Shown here one piece after another: positions 54,436 through 64,000 of a stretch of DNA of 64,000 nt (positions are counted from its first letter, which is position 1; every line of letters starts with the position of its first letter). The stretch is from Pseudoxanthomonas helianthi (GTDB lineage Bacteria > Pseudomonadota > Gammaproteobacteria > Xanthomonadales > Xanthomonadaceae), in the NCBI RefSeq assembly GCF_017939625.1, contig NZ_JAGKTC010000001.1, positions 1,384,718 to 1,448,717 on the forward strand. The letters are read 5' to 3'. The notes beneath the pieces were generated by a model. That model saw nothing but the letters and a program-made list of their open reading frames with translations, was not told the origin of the DNA and ran no database searches. The translations under genes were made by a program, and so were the position numbers.

Positions 54436-55293
54436 CTATTTTTTCGGCGGCGGCACTCCCATGCCCGCTGGAGGCCGCACGGGATTGCGTTTGAACCAGG
54501 CCCGCCCCTGGTCCAGGTCGAGCGTCACGATCCAGTCTTTCAGGAAGGGCATGCCGAGGTTGCCGTCGATCACCAGTTCCGGGCTGAAGATCCGGCCTTT
54601 CGCTTCGAGGCCGGGTGCGATGGGGAACGAGGCGTCCTGAGCTTCGTCGCCCTTGTCGGGCAAGCCCAGTTCGCCCAGCAGCGGACGCGAGACCAGGATG
54701 GTGCCGCCGTTGCCGCTGTCCAATTCCATGCGCAGCGTTCCGTGCGCGGCGGGTACGTCGATGAACACCGATAGCGCCCGTCCGCCGATTTCCCGGGCCA
54801 GGTGCGCAGGCACGGCAATGGCGCTTGCGACACGCTGCGCCGCGCTCGCGGGCGACTCGACGATCAGTTCGCGGCTGACGGAATCGAGGGTGATGATCTT
54901 CCCGGCAAAGGCGTCCAGCGCAAGCAAACCATCGAGCGGCGATTCCTTCGATCCCATTTCCGCGATCCCGGCGGTCGGCACTTCCAAGGCGGTGCCGTGC
55001 CAGTCCAGTTTCACCCCATCGCAGCGCGGCATGCTGATCTTCGCGCCAGTCATGTGCAGGCCGGTCAGCGCGCCCCAGGGCTTGCAGCCGATTTCATCGG
55101 CCAAAGCGGGCGATACCGAACTGAGGCCGCCGGCGGTATCGAACTGGAAAAGCCGGGGCTTGCCGGCGACCTCGACGCGCGCCGCGAGACGGTTGCGGTA
55201 AGGCTCCAGCGGCAGGCGGGCGAGCGGTTCGGCGGCTTGGCTGCTGGCGGCTACCAGCAGCAGGGCGAGAAGGAACGAGCGTGACGAGGGCAT
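54436..55293 (-). CDS. Exported retropepsin-like aspartyl protease
   Basis: A 285-residue protein with a signal peptide (about residues 1-21) and two half-domains carrying Asp52 in 'FDTAGG' and Asp192 in 'LDSGNGG', the paired catalytic positions of retropepsin-like or pepsin-like single-chain proteases. The first motif differs from the usual DTG by having alanine (D-T-A-G). The substrate is unknown. A paralogous-looking gene occurs at 61663-62556. Confidence 0.8.
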   Translation of the reverse strand: MPSSRSFLLALLLVAASSQAAEPLARLPLEPYRNRLAARVEVAGKPRLFQFDTAGGLSSVSPALADEIGCKPWGALTGLHMTGAKISMPRCDGVKLDWHGTALEVPTAGIAEMGSKESPLDGLLALDAFAGKIITLDSVSRELIVESPASAAQRVASAIAVPAHLAREIGGRALSVFIDVPAAHGTLRMELDSGNGGTILVSRPLLGELGLPDKGDEAQDASFPIAPGLEAKGRIFSPELVIDGNLGMPFLKDWIVTLDLDQGRAWFKRNPVRPPAGMGVPPPKK

Positions 55294-55393
55294 CGAAGGT
55301 CCTGGTTGTCGTGCCGCGGTTGCGGGCAGGACTTGCTTGGATGCGACCCGCAGTCGAAAAGTTGCGTCGGTGCCGGTCCCGCTCCGAAAGCGA

Positions 55394-55690
55394 TCACGCC
55401 GTGTTCGGCAACCCGAGGGCGCTCAGCTCCTCGGTAGTCGCGGTGAAACCGACGATCTCGTCGCCGGTGGCCATCGCCAGCAGGCATCGGATTTCGAAGA
55501 TCCGGGTCAGCGGCCAGGACACCGTTTCGCCGAGATCGTTCTCGTACTCGTGCGGAAGTTCGCCGCGCAGCGTCTCCTCGACATCGGAGGCGGCGGGGAG
55601 ATCGAAATAGCGGACCTGGAAGTCGACCGAGCCGTTGGCGACCCCATCGATCCGGCATTGGTACGCGGCAACGGCGAGCCATCTGTTCAT
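55394..55690 (-). CDS. Hypothetical protein, 98 aa
   Basis: A small soluble protein without signal or membrane segments. The N-terminal 'MNRWLAVAAYQCRIDG' and the pattern of short beta-strands ('VDFQVRYFDLPAASDVEETL') resemble DUF4288-type proteins, but I cannot confirm the family. It starts at 55690 and is transcribed with the protease gene. Function unknown. Confidence 0.5.
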   Translation of the reverse strand: MNRWLAVAAYQCRIDGVANGSVDFQVRYFDLPAASDVEETLRGELPHEYENDLGETVSWPLTRIFEIRCLLAMATGDEIVGFTATTEELSALGLPNTA

Positions 55691-55848
55691 TGGCTTGACT
55701 GGCGACCTGGAGGGTGAATCCCACGCCGAGTATGCACCTGGCGAACAGGAGCGCCAATCGGGGAATCCACTCTTGAATTCGCCGATGGATGCCGCATGCG
55801 CGGCTGCGCCAGCGGCGACGGGCGCTACGGATTTGTGTCAGGACGATG

Positions 55849-56817
55849 TCAGCGTTCCGAATGCCCGGTTTCGTCGTAATCGCGCTGGTGGAACAGGTCC
55901 GGCTTGATCAGCTCGATGAAGGCGCGTGCCTGCGGCGACAGCACCTTGCCCTTGCGCACCACCACCCCGTAGCTGCGTGCCGGGAACCATTCGCGCAGCG
56001 AACGGGTGGCGAGGCGCTCACGATCGACATCGGTCACGCAGATCGAACTGACGATGGAAATGCCCATGCCCATCGCCACGTACTGCTTGATCACCTCCCA
56101 GCCGCCGACTTCCAGCGCCACCGTATACGGCACGCGGTTCTTCTGGAACACCAGGTCGACCAGCCGGTAGGTGATCTGCCGCTTCGGCGGCAGGATCAGC
56201 GGGAACGGCGACAGATCGTGCAAGTCCAGCTTCGACTTGCGCGCCAGCGGATGCTCGGGCGGCATGATCAGCAGCGGTTCGAACTGGTACACCGGCGCGT
56301 AGCTGAGGTCGCTGGGCACGTCGAGCATCGAACCGACCGCCAGGTCCACCGAATCGGCGCGCAGCAGTTCGGTGCCGTCGGCGCTGATCGTCGGGTGCAG
56401 GGTCAGGCGTACCTCGGGATGGCGCTCGCGGAAGCCGGCGACGATCTTCGGCAGCAGGTACAGGATGGTCGAACTGTTGGCGGCGACGTTCAGTTCGCCC
56501 GCGTCCAGCCCGCTGGCCTTGTCGCGGAACACGGTCGGCAGCGCATCGACGCTTTCGACCAGCGGCTGGGCCAGTTCGTACAGCAGCTGGCCCTCGCGGG
56601 TCGGGGTCAGGCGCCGGCCGTGGCGTTCGAACAACACCGCGCCCAGCTCGCGTTCCAGGGCCTGCAACTGCAGGGTGATCGCCGGCTGGCTGACGAACAG
56701 GGCCTCCGCCGCCCGCGATACCGAGCCCAGTCGCACGGTTTGGCAGAACGCGCGGAGTGGCTTCAGGCGGTCGGATTTGTAGGCAAATCGCGGACTTGCG
56801 GCGGTGCTGTCGGGCAT
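55849..56817 (-). CDS. LysR-family regulator, divergent from aceB
   Basis: A 322-residue LysR protein with the helix-turn-helix (about residues 20-80, 'FCQTVRLGSVSRAAEALFVSQPAITLQLQALERELG') and the CysB-like inducer domain. The shared 122-bp gap with aceB contains a TTATAA-N7-TTATAA palindrome, so it probably controls aceBA and itself. The inducer could be an acetate or glyoxylate metabolite, but that is a guess. Confidence 0.9.
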   Translation of the reverse strand: MPDSTAASPRFAYKSDRLKPLRAFCQTVRLGSVSRAAEALFVSQPAITLQLQALERELGAVLFERHGRRLTPTREGQLLYELAQPLVESVDALPTVFRDKASGLDAGELNVAANSSTILYLLPKIVAGFRERHPEVRLTLHPTISADGTELLRADSVDLAVGSMLDVPSDLSYAPVYQFEPLLIMPPEHPLARKSKLDLHDLSPFPLILPPKRQITYRLVDLVFQKNRVPYTVALEVGGWEVIKQYVAMGMGISIVSSICVTDVDRERLATRSLREWFPARSYGVVVRKGKVLSPQARAFIELIKPDLFHQRDYDETGHSER

Positions 56818-56828
56818 TGTTTCGAAAA

Positions 56829-56847
56829 TTATAAATCAAACTTATAA
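56829..56847. promoter_or_regulatory. LysR-site candidate between lysR and aceB
   Basis: TTATAAATCAAACTTATAA is a 19-bp inverted repeat of two TTATAA boxes with a T-N11-A core typical of LysR sites. It is 10 bp upstream of the LysR start and about 95 bp upstream of aceB, fitting joint control. Confidence 0.5.
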
Positions 56848-56939
56848 CCTGCATTGCAAAAACTGTGTTGTCAAATAGTTTGTTGCAGCGCACGGTGCGG
56901 ACACGGCTTCGATGCCGGTTTGTCCGAAGGAGTCCCCCC

Positions 56940-58571
56940 ATGTCCGCACCCGCTTACGCCGCGTCGCCCCGCGACACCCGCCCGTCCCGTCCCACACCGG
57001 GCATCGCCCTGACCGCCAACCTGGTCGGCCAGGAAAGCCTGCTGCCGCCGGCCGCCCTGGCCTTGCTGGTCTCGCTGCACCGGGCCATCGAGCCCGAGCG
57101 CCAGGCTCGGCTGGCCGCGCGCCGCGAGCGCCAGGCCTTCTTCGACGCCGGCGGCCTTCCGGACTTCCGCGAAGACACCCGCGCGATCCGCGAAGGCGAC
57201 TGGAAGGTCGCGCCGCTGCCGGCCGCGCTGCAGGACCGTCGCGTCGAGATCACCGGGCCGGTCGACCCGAAGATGGTGATCAACGCGCTGAACTCGGGCG
57301 CCAAGGTGTTCATGGCCGACTTCGAGGATTCGACCTCGCCGACCTGGGCCAACCTGGTCGCTGGCCAGCGCGCGCTGATCGGCGCGGTGCGCGGCGATTT
57401 GAGCTTCACCGCCGACAACGGCAAGCAGTACGCGCTGAAGCCGTTCGACCAGCAGGCGGTGTTGCTGGTGCGCCCGCGCGGCTGGCACCTGGACGAGAAG
57501 CATGTGCGGGTCGACGGCCAGCCGATCGCCGGCGGCCTGTTCGACCTGGCCGTGTTCGCCTTCCACAACGCCAAGGCGCTGGCGGCGAAGGATCGCGGCC
57601 CGTACTTCTACCTGCCCAAGTTGCAGTCGATGGAAGAGGCGGCCCTGTGGGAAACCGCGCTGTCGCACATCGAGGCGACGCTGGGCCTGCCGCACGGGCA
57701 GATGAAGGTCACCGTGTTGATCGAGACCCTGCCGGCGGCGTTCGAGATGCACGAGATCCTGCACGCGCTGCGCGATCGCATCGCCGGCCTGAACTGCGGC
57801 CGCTGGGATTACATCTTTTCCTACCTGAAGACCTTCCGTCGCCATCGCGACAAGGTGCTGCCGGAACGCGGCCAGGTGACGATGACCCAGCCGTTCCTGA
57901 AGGCGTATTCGGAACTGCTGATCCAGACCTGCCATCGTCGCGGCGCGCACGCGATGGGCGGCATGGCCGCGCAGATCCCGATTAACAACGACGAAGCCGC
58001 CAACGAACAGGCGTTGGCCCGCGTGCGCGCCGACAAGCTGCGCGAAGTGACCGCCGGACACGACGGCACCTGGGTCGCGCATCCCGCGCTGATCTCCATC
58101 GCCCGCACGATCTTCGACGAGCACATGCCGCAGGCGAACCAGCACGAGGTGCTGCGCGAGGACGTGCATGTCGGCCGCGACGAACTGATTGCGCCGTCCG
58201 CGGGCACGATCACCCGCGCCGGTTTCGAAGGCAACGTCGAAGTCTGCGTGCGCTACCTGGCCGCGTGGCTGGACGGCAACGGCTGCGTGCCGATCCACTG
58301 GCTGATGGAAGACGCGGCCACCGCCGAGATTTCGCGCACGCAGCTGTGGCAGTGGCTGCACAACGACGACGTGCATCTGGCCGACGGCACCGCGATCGAC
58401 TTCGCGTTGCTCGACGCGACCCTGCGCAACCTGCCGGGCAAGCTCGGCGACCGCGCGGCGATTCCCGGCGGTTCGAAGATCGACGAGGCCATCGCCTTGC
58501 TCGATGAGCTGAGCCGCAGCGACGAACTGGCCGAGTTCCTGACCCTGCCGGCTTACGAACGCATCGATTGA
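56940..58571 (+). CDS. aceB: Malate synthase A
   Basis: A 543-residue malate synthase A that condenses glyoxylate with acetyl-CoA in the glyoxylate shunt. Family motifs include '[17 protein letters not shown]', the active-site region '[11 protein letters not shown]', '[41 protein letters not shown]' and '[13 protein letters not shown]'. A GGAGTCCCCCC stretch lies before the ATG. It is 44 bp upstream of aceA, giving an aceBA operon. Confidence 0.96.
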   Translation: MSAPAYAASPRDTRPSRPTPGIALTANLVGQESLLPPAALALLVSLHRAIEPERQARLAARRERQAFFDAGGLPDFREDTRAIREGDWKVAPLPAALQDRRVEITGPVDPKMVINALNSGAKVFMADFEDSTSPTWANLVAGQRALIGAVRGDLSFTADNGKQYALKPFDQQAVLLVRPRGWHLDEKHVRVDGQPIAGGLFDLAVFAFHNAKALAAKDRGPYFYLPKLQSMEEAALWETALSHIEATLGLPHGQMKVTVLIETLPAAFEMHEILHALRDRIAGLNCGRWDYIFSYLKTFRRHRDKVLPERGQVTMTQPFLKAYSELLIQTCHRRGAHAMGGMAAQIPINNDEAANEQALARVRADKLREVTAGHDGTWVAHPALISIARTIFDEHMPQANQHEVLREDVHVGRDELIAPSAGTITRAGFEGNVEVCVRYLAAWLDGNGCVPIHWLMEDAATAEISRTQLWQWLHNDDVHLADGTAIDFALLDATLRNLPGKLGDRAAIPGGSKIDEAIALLDELSRSDELAEFLTLPAYERID

Positions 58572-58615
58572 TCCGACCCATCCGCACGAACCCCCACATT
58601 CCGGAGACCGCATCC

Positions 58616-59950
<1,335 letters not shown>

Positions 59951-59971
59951 GCGATTGTTTCAGCGGGATGG

Positions 59972-59998
59972 AAAACGCCGGGCATCGCCCGGCGTTTT
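59972..59998 (+). terminator. Rho-independent terminator of aceBA
   Basis: AAAACGCCGGGC-ATC-GCCCGGCGTTTT, a perfect 12-bp stem with its own T end, 21 bp after the aceA stop. Confidence 0.93.
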
Positions 59999-60034
59999 CG
60001 TTTGCACGTCCTGCGGGAAGTCGGCATCGAAGGC

Positions 60035-60135
60035 CGTCATTCCTGCGAAGGCGGGAATCCCGTGCCCTTGCTCTTCGTACGGCGGGTCGCTATCTGGACG
60101 AAAGTCGCTGGGTTCCCGCCTTCGCGGGAATGACG
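60035..60135. repeat. Intergenic repeat of the GTCATTCC-CGCGAAGGCGGGAA type
   Basis: The arms CGTCATTCC...GGCGGGAATCC (60035-60060) and its complement GGTTCCCGCC...GGAATGACG (60111-60135) frame a 50-bp centre. This is a widespread proteobacterial repeat, located between aceA and the sigma/anti-sigma-like pair. Confidence 0.85.
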
Positions 60136-60205
60136 AGCCAGGAAAGCCAGAGCAGATCCCTCGGTAGGCTTGGGAGGACAGCGTCAGGTGGGAACGGCGC
60201 CCGGT

Positions 60206-60628
60206 TCAAACCTCGCGCAAACGCTTCATCGCGCCCCAGCCCCAGTTGGCCAGCAGGCACAGCGCGGCGGCCATGCTCCAGCCCGTTGCGTCGGCGCCGC
60301 CGGGCAATGTGGCGGACAACGCCGACACCCAGTCGCGACCGAACCAGGCCACGGTCGCAGCGGCAGACAGGCCGAGCACGATTCCCAGCCCACGCAGCAG
60401 GCGCTGTTCGAACTTCGCATCGACGGCGGCCTGGCTGTGCGCCTGCGCCGCGACCTGCGCGGCGAAATCGGCGGGCAGGTCCATCGCCGGGGCGCGGCGC
60501 AGGGCGCGGGCGATGCGCAGTTCGTCGGGATCCGCGTCGGCATGCCCTTCGCGTGCGGCGATGCGCGCGCGTTCCTGAGCCTGCCATTGGCGTTCGTCGA
60601 ATTCGTGGTTGCGGGGCGGGGTGTTCAT
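60206..60628 (-). CDS. Membrane protein next to the ECF sigma gene, possible anti-sigma factor
   Basis: A 140-residue protein with a charged N-terminal cytoplasmic part (about residues 1-80, 'ARALRRAPAMDLPADFAAQVAAQAHSQA') and two hydrophobic helices (about 83-103 and 117-134). The position directly after the sigma factor with an ATGA overlap suggests an anti-sigma factor, but no zinc or RseA-type motif is visible. The function is therefore inferred from context. Confidence 0.7.
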   Translation of the reverse strand: MNTPPRNHEFDERQWQAQERARIAAREGHADADPDELRIARALRRAPAMDLPADFAAQVAAQAHSQAAVDAKFEQRLLRGLGIVLGLSAAATVAWFGRDWVSALSATLPGGADATGWSMAAALCLLANWGWGAMKRLREV

Positions 60629-61191
60629 GCGGCGACTCCGATGCGCGATTCGAGCCTCTCGCGCAGTTTCTGGCGGCTGCGGAACAGATGGCTCTTGATC
60701 GAGCCTTCGGCTATTCCGATGATCGACGCGATTTCGCCGATCGGCAGCTCTTCGAGGTAATACAGCGTCAATATCGTGCGTTGCAGCGGCGGCAGCGCTT
60801 CGATCGCGGCATGCAGCTCGCGTTCTTCCTCGGCGCCGGCGTGTTCGGCCTGCAGGTCGGTGCCGTCGCCAATGTTGTCCAGCAGCGACAGGCCGTCTTC
60901 GTCGTCCGCGGCTTCGGCCAGCGGAATGCGCTTGCGCTCCAGATGGCGGCGGGCCACCGAGTAGGCGACCTGGCCGATCCACGATTTCAGGGGACTGTCG
61001 TAGCGGTACTGGTGCAGGTAGCGATGCACGCGCAGGAAGGCCTCCTGGCACAGCTCGCGGGTATCTTCCGGGTGCCGGACCATGCGCTGGATCACGTGCC
61101 AGCACAGGCCCTGGTACTCGCGCACGAGCCGTTCGAACGCGCCTGGGCGGTTCGCCAGCACGGCTTCGACGAGGGCGCGGTCGGCATCCAT
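60625..61191 (-). CDS. ECF RNA polymerase sigma factor, RpoE-like
   Basis: A 188-residue sigma-70 ECF factor with region 2 ('CQEAFLRVHRYLHQYRYDSPLKSWIGQVAYSVARRHLERKR') and region 4 ('LPIGEIASIIGIAEGSIKSHLFRSRQKLRERL'). The ATG at 61191 gives the usual short N-terminus. It overlaps the membrane protein gene by 4 bp. The upstream gap has nested inverted repeats. The regulon is unknown. Confidence 0.92.
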   Translation of the reverse strand: MDADRALVEAVLANRPGAFERLVREYQGLCWHVIQRMVRHPEDTRELCQEAFLRVHRYLHQYRYDSPLKSWIGQVAYSVARRHLERKRIPLAEAADDEDGLSLLDNIGDGTDLQAEHAGAEEERELHAAIEALPPLQRTILTLYYLEELPIGEIASIIGIAEGSIKSHLFRSRQKLRERLESRIGVAA

Positions 61192-61198
61192 GGGGCAT

Positions 61199-61276
61199 GG
61201 GATACGCCCAGGGGGCGGACGGTTGCAAGGCTTTAGCGACCGGCGGCTGCAACCGGTCGCGTGGCCGCCGTATCCC
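61199..61276. promoter_or_regulatory. Nested inverted repeats upstream of the ECF sigma gene
   Basis: An outer pair GGGATACG (61199-61206)/CGTATCCC (61269-61276) encloses an inner pair GCGACCGG (61236-61243)/CCGGTCGC (61253-61260). A GGTTGCA/TGCAACC pair at 61221 and 61248 could form an alternative structure. This looks like a regulated leader or operator between divergent units, but no consensus for an ECF promoter was found. Confidence 0.4.
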
Positions 61277-61327
61277 TTTGCCCGAACGGCACCAGACCCG
61301 GAGCCGGCCCAACCCGAGGAGAACCCC

Positions 61328-61654
61328 ATGGAATTCGGAATTCTGGTCCCCATCGCCTTGTTCGCCTGCATCGCCTATTCGATCAAGGCGGTGGTCGACG
61401 CCCGCGTGCGCAAGCAACTGGTCGCCAGCAACGGCGCGCCGGAACTGGTCGCCAGCATCCTGGCCGGCGACGAAGCCAACCGCCGCCTGTCCTCGCTGCG
61501 CTGGGGCATCACTCTGGTCGCGCTGGCGCTGGGCTTCGGCATCGTCGAAGCGGCCGGCTGGCAGGACATCACCCCCGGCGTGATCGCGGTGCTGGTCGGC
61601 GCCGTCGGCATCGGCAACCTGGCTTCGTTCGCGGCCTCGCGCAAGTTCGCCTGA
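61328..61654 (+). CDS. DUF6249-type small membrane protein
   Basis: A 108-residue protein with an N-terminal helix ('MEFGILVPIALFACIAYSIKAVVDAR'), a short cytoplasmic loop and two C-terminal helices. This matches DUF6249, small proteins often found near ECF sigma factors in Xanthomonadaceae. It is divergent from the sigma gene. A GAGGAGAACCCC site precedes the ATG. Confidence 0.75.
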   Translation: MEFGILVPIALFACIAYSIKAVVDARVRKQLVASNGAPELVASILAGDEANRRLSSLRWGITLVALALGFGIVEAAGWQDITPGVIAVLVGAVGIGNLASFAASRKFA

Positions 61655-61662
61655 GCGCTGCC

Positions 61663-62556
61663 ATGTCCGCCGCAGCGAGGGCCGCCGTGGCGGCATGGAT
61701 GGCGGCCGTGTTCGCCGTCGCCGGACCTGCGCAGGCCGGGAAGCAGGACGCCTGTCGGCTGCGGGATATCCCTGCGGCCGACATCGTGGCGCAGGTGCCG
61801 TTCGAACTGGTCGACGGACGGATCTATGTCGAAGCCCGCGCCAACGGCCAAGGCCCATTTCGTTTTGCCGTCGACACCGGCGCCAGCGGCCTGGCGCGCG
61901 CCGATGCGAAGCTGGTTTCGACGCTGCGACTTCCCGTGCAGGGCAGGTCCGCCAATTCGGATGGGGTGAAGGTGGCCGAAGTCGACTCGGTCCGCTTCGA
62001 CACGCTGCAGCTTGGCGGCCTGGGTCGCAGCGGCATCGAAGCGATCACCCGCGATTACCGCGGCCGCTCGACGCCGGAAGGTGCCTTCGACGGCATTCTC
62101 GCGCGGGAGTTCTTCGCCGATGGCCTGCTGGTCATCGACTATCCGGCGCAACGCCTGACCTTCAGCCGGACGAAATCGATTGCGTCCGACGACAGGAACG
62201 CGCTTGCCTACCAGCGGGCGTTCCGCATTCCGCTTTCCATCGGTGCGCTGCAGGCCGTGGGCAACCTCGACACCGGCGCCAACGTCGCCTTGGTTCTGCC
62301 CAAGGCACTCTATGACCGCCTGGATGCCGGTCCCCTGCGGGCGGCCGGACAGGGCCAGTTGGCCAATGGCGCGGTCGATACCTGGCGCACGACCGTGCAA
62401 GGACCGATCCGCATCGGCAACATCGCCCTGTCGAGGGTCGAAGCGCGCGTATCGGAGCGGTATCCCGAACTGCTCGTCGGTGCCCATGCCCTGCAGCAAT
62501 CCGTGCTGATCATCGATCAGCGATCCCGCCGCCTTGCCCTGTGCCCTCAGCATTGA
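61663..62556 (+). CDS. Exported retropepsin-like aspartyl protease
   Basis: A 297-residue protein with a signal peptide (about residues 1-25) and two aspartyl motifs: Asp71 in 'AVDTGASG' and Asp203 in 'NLDTGANV'. It resembles the protein encoded at 54436-55293, but both halves have the standard DTG. It starts 8 bp after the DUF6249 gene and is probably co-transcribed with it. Confidence 0.83.
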   Translation: MSAAARAAVAAWMAAVFAVAGPAQAGKQDACRLRDIPAADIVAQVPFELVDGRIYVEARANGQGPFRFAVDTGASGLARADAKLVSTLRLPVQGRSANSDGVKVAEVDSVRFDTLQLGGLGRSGIEAITRDYRGRSTPEGAFDGILAREFFADGLLVIDYPAQRLTFSRTKSIASDDRNALAYQRAFRIPLSIGALQAVGNLDTGANVALVLPKALYDRLDAGPLRAAGQGQLANGAVDTWRTTVQGPIRIGNIALSRVEARVSERYPELLVGAHALQQSVLIIDQRSRRLALCPQH

Positions 62557-62712
62557 GGGCCGCTCCCAACTTGACCGAGCCCGCGGACGGGCGGCCGATG
62601 GGGGGCAAAGCGGCCCGCCTGCCCGTAGGGTAGACTGTGCCGCACTGCGGCAAGGGGTGCGGCCGCAACGGCTTTTGGAGTGGCACTCCGCCGTTTGCTA
62701 AGGGGATGGCGC

Positions 62713-63744
62713 ATGAATCCGGAGCATGCGGCCTTGGCCTTGGGCCCGGGCCCCGCGCTTTCAATCGTGGACGGTGCACAGGGCGGCGGCCAGGGCGTGG
62801 CCGTGCTGTCGGAGCAGGAGTGCGCGCTGTTCGCGCGTTGCGGCAGCGTCCGTTCGTTCCCCATGGGCGGCGAGATCTTCACTCGCGGCGTGCGCGGCGA
62901 CAGCCTGTTCGTGGTGCTCGAGGGCGAGGTCGACCTGGACTTCGGCGACGACGTCCAGGGCAAGCGGCTGGGCCCGCGCGAATTCTTCGGCGAACTGGGC
63001 TTGCTGATCGACAGCCATGCGCGCAGCGCGGCGGCGATCGCGGCCAGCGATTGCAAACTGCTGGAACTGAAGGGTCGCGACCTGCAGACGCTGATCGACC
63101 ATGAGCCGGCGACCGTGTCGCGCTTCATGCATCGGGCGATCGTGCGGGTGGTGTCCAGCGAACAGGACCTGATCCGCCGCCTGCGCGGCCGCAACGCCGA
63201 ACTGCAGTCCGCGCTCGACGACCTGCGCGTCACCGCGCATCGGCTGAACCAGAGCGAAGAGCTCAACCGCACCGACGAACTGACTTCGCTGGCGAATCGC
63301 CGCGGCCTGAACGCGTTCCTCGAGCGGATGGCCAATGCGGACGGCCTGCACGGCTATGGCCTGATGCTGATCGACTGCGACCGCTTCAAGGCGGTCAACG
63401 ACGAATACGGCCACCTCATCGGCGACCGCGTGCTGCAGAGCGTGGCCAACATCCTGCGCTCGCTGCCCGGGGAAAACGACTTCGCCTGCCGCCTCGGCGG
63501 CGACGAGTTCTGCCTGGTCATGCATGCGGCGCCGGAAGAACTGCTGCGCTACGCCAACTACATCGTCAGCACCGCGCAGTCGTTGCGCATGACCCAGCAT
63601 TCGCCGCCGCTGATCACCACATTGAGCGTCGGCGCCTACCTGGTCGACCCGACCGGCGACTGGGACGACTGGTACGTCTGCGCCGATGCCGCGCTGTATC
63701 GTGCGAAGCGCGTGGGCGGCAATCGCGTCGAGTGGCAGGACTGA
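62713..63744 (+). CDS. cNMP-binding domain protein with GGDEF domain
   Basis: A 343-residue protein: a cyclic-nucleotide-binding domain (about residues 35-145) with 'FFGELGLLIDSHARSAA' resembling the phosphate-binding cassette (Glu93 and Arg104), a coiled-coil linker (about 150-185), and a GGDEF diguanylate cyclase domain with an intact GGDEF at 262-266. The allosteric RxxD position reads GEND, so product inhibition may be lost. An AAGGGGATGG site precedes the ATG. It overlaps the following cyclase gene by 1 bp. Confidence 0.92.
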   Translation: MNPEHAALALGPGPALSIVDGAQGGGQGVAVLSEQECALFARCGSVRSFPMGGEIFTRGVRGDSLFVVLEGEVDLDFGDDVQGKRLGPREFFGELGLLIDSHARSAAAIAASDCKLLELKGRDLQTLIDHEPATVSRFMHRAIVRVVSSEQDLIRRLRGRNAELQSALDDLRVTAHRLNQSEELNRTDELTSLANRRGLNAFLERMANADGLHGYGLMLIDCDRFKAVNDEYGHLIGDRVLQSVANILRSLPGENDFACRLGGDEFCLVMHAAPEELLRYANYIVSTAQSLRMTQHSPPLITTLSVGAYLVDPTGDWDDWYVCADAALYRAKRVGGNRVEWQD

Positions 63745-64000
63745 TGGGCGCGGCGGACTCTGGCCGCCCTGTCGGCGAAGACGATGGCCCGCGGCTGCGC
63801 ACGCTGCTGCTGACCGACCTGGCCGGTTCCACCGAACTGGTGGAAAAAATGGGCGATGTCGCCGCGTCCGAACTGTTCCGCGAGCACGACAGCGCGGTAC
63901 TGGAATTGCAGCGGCGCTGGCGCGGCCGGCTGATCGACCGTTCCGACGGCTTGCTGTTGTTGTTCGAACGGCCGATCGATGGCCTCGGCTTCGCCTTGGA
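63744..64000 (+). CDS. Class III nucleotide cyclase, 5' part only
   Basis: The first 85 residues of a protein cut off by the window edge. 'RTLLLTDLAGSTELVEKMGD' matches the first metal-binding region of class III adenylate/guanylate cyclases (usual 'FTDIVGST'), and 'IDRSDGLLLLFERP' matches the next strand. The start overlaps the previous stop in TGATG. Placed behind a cNMP-binding GGDEF protein, it may make the nucleotide that this protein senses. Confidence 0.75.
   Translation, partial: MGAADSGRPVGEDDGPRLRTLLLTDLAGSTELVEKMGDVAASELFREHDSAVLELQRRWRGRLIDRSDGLLLLFERPIDGLGFAL

Noticed and set aside
62691..62712. TGGCAC...TTTGCT considered as a second sigma-54 promoter
   Set aside because: The GG-GC distance is 13 rather than 10 bases, which RpoN does not accept.

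Overview
The window is GC-rich, densely coded, and most consistent with a gammaproteobacterium of the Xanthomonadaceae/Lysobacteraceae (Lysobacter, Luteimonas, Pseudoxanthomonas or a relative). The reasons are an Ax21-type outer-membrane protein, a complete oleABCD hydrocarbon cluster, hemDXY, a large TonB-dependent receptor with FecIR-type regulation, M16 peptidase and NIPSNAP genes, and several families of intergenic inverted repeats of the kind common in that family. The genus cannot be fixed from the sequence alone. No tRNA, rRNA, CRISPR array, integrase or transposase was seen.

Layout. 0-3.7 kb: small accessory genes (a VOC protein, three unknowns) and an MgtC/DUF4010 membrane protein. 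3.8-6.9 kb: hemD-hemX-hemY on the minus strand, with a thioesterase and a lipoprotein diverging from it. 8.5-12.1 kb: rhodanese-secB-gpsA, then an Ax21-like gene and trmL. 12.1-14.1 kb: a LysR regulator diverging from a glutathione transferase and an SMR exporter. 14.2-19.7 kb: envelope and secreted proteins (a four-repeat protein, a beta-barrel protein, NIPSNAP, an M16 peptidase, a lipoprotein). 19.8-25.7 kb: oleA, oleB, oleC and oleD for head-to-head olefin synthesis, interrupted by an antisense YkgJ-type gene and by a DUF559 nuclease gene that is flanked by palindromes and ends in a hexanucleotide repeat. 25.9-28.4 kb: DUF1328, ubiJ, ubiB. 28.4-33.4 kb: AraC regulator, serine hydrolase, alcohol dehydrogenase, truC, arfB, acyltransferase.

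33.4-41.9 kb is the most striking region. Six translationally coupled genes encode a membrane-anchored dual-specificity phosphatase with TPRs, a HEAT-repeat membrane protein, a processive family-2 glycosyltransferase, a TPR/YaiO-type outer-membrane barrel, an LtaS-like phosphoglycerol transferase/sulfatase and a secreted protein with a GH18-like motif. They lie behind a textbook sigma-54 promoter preceded by palindromes of the GTCA-N6-TGAC type. The set looks like a regulated system for synthesis, modification and export of a surface polysaccharide.

42.0-48.9 kb: a FecA-type receptor, FecR and FecI-type sigma factor diverge from a gene that fuses a cyanophycinase domain to an isoaspartyl peptidase domain. 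This suggests complete breakdown of cyanophycin, or a similar isopeptide polymer, by one exported protein. 49.0-64.0 kb: an oxidoreductase, a 1319-residue Ig-repeat autotransporter-like protein, two retropepsin-like proteases, the glyoxylate-shunt genes aceB-aceA with a divergent LysR gene, an ECF sigma/anti-sigma-like pair, and, at the right edge, a cNMP-binding/GGDEF protein followed by a truncated class III nucleotide cyclase.
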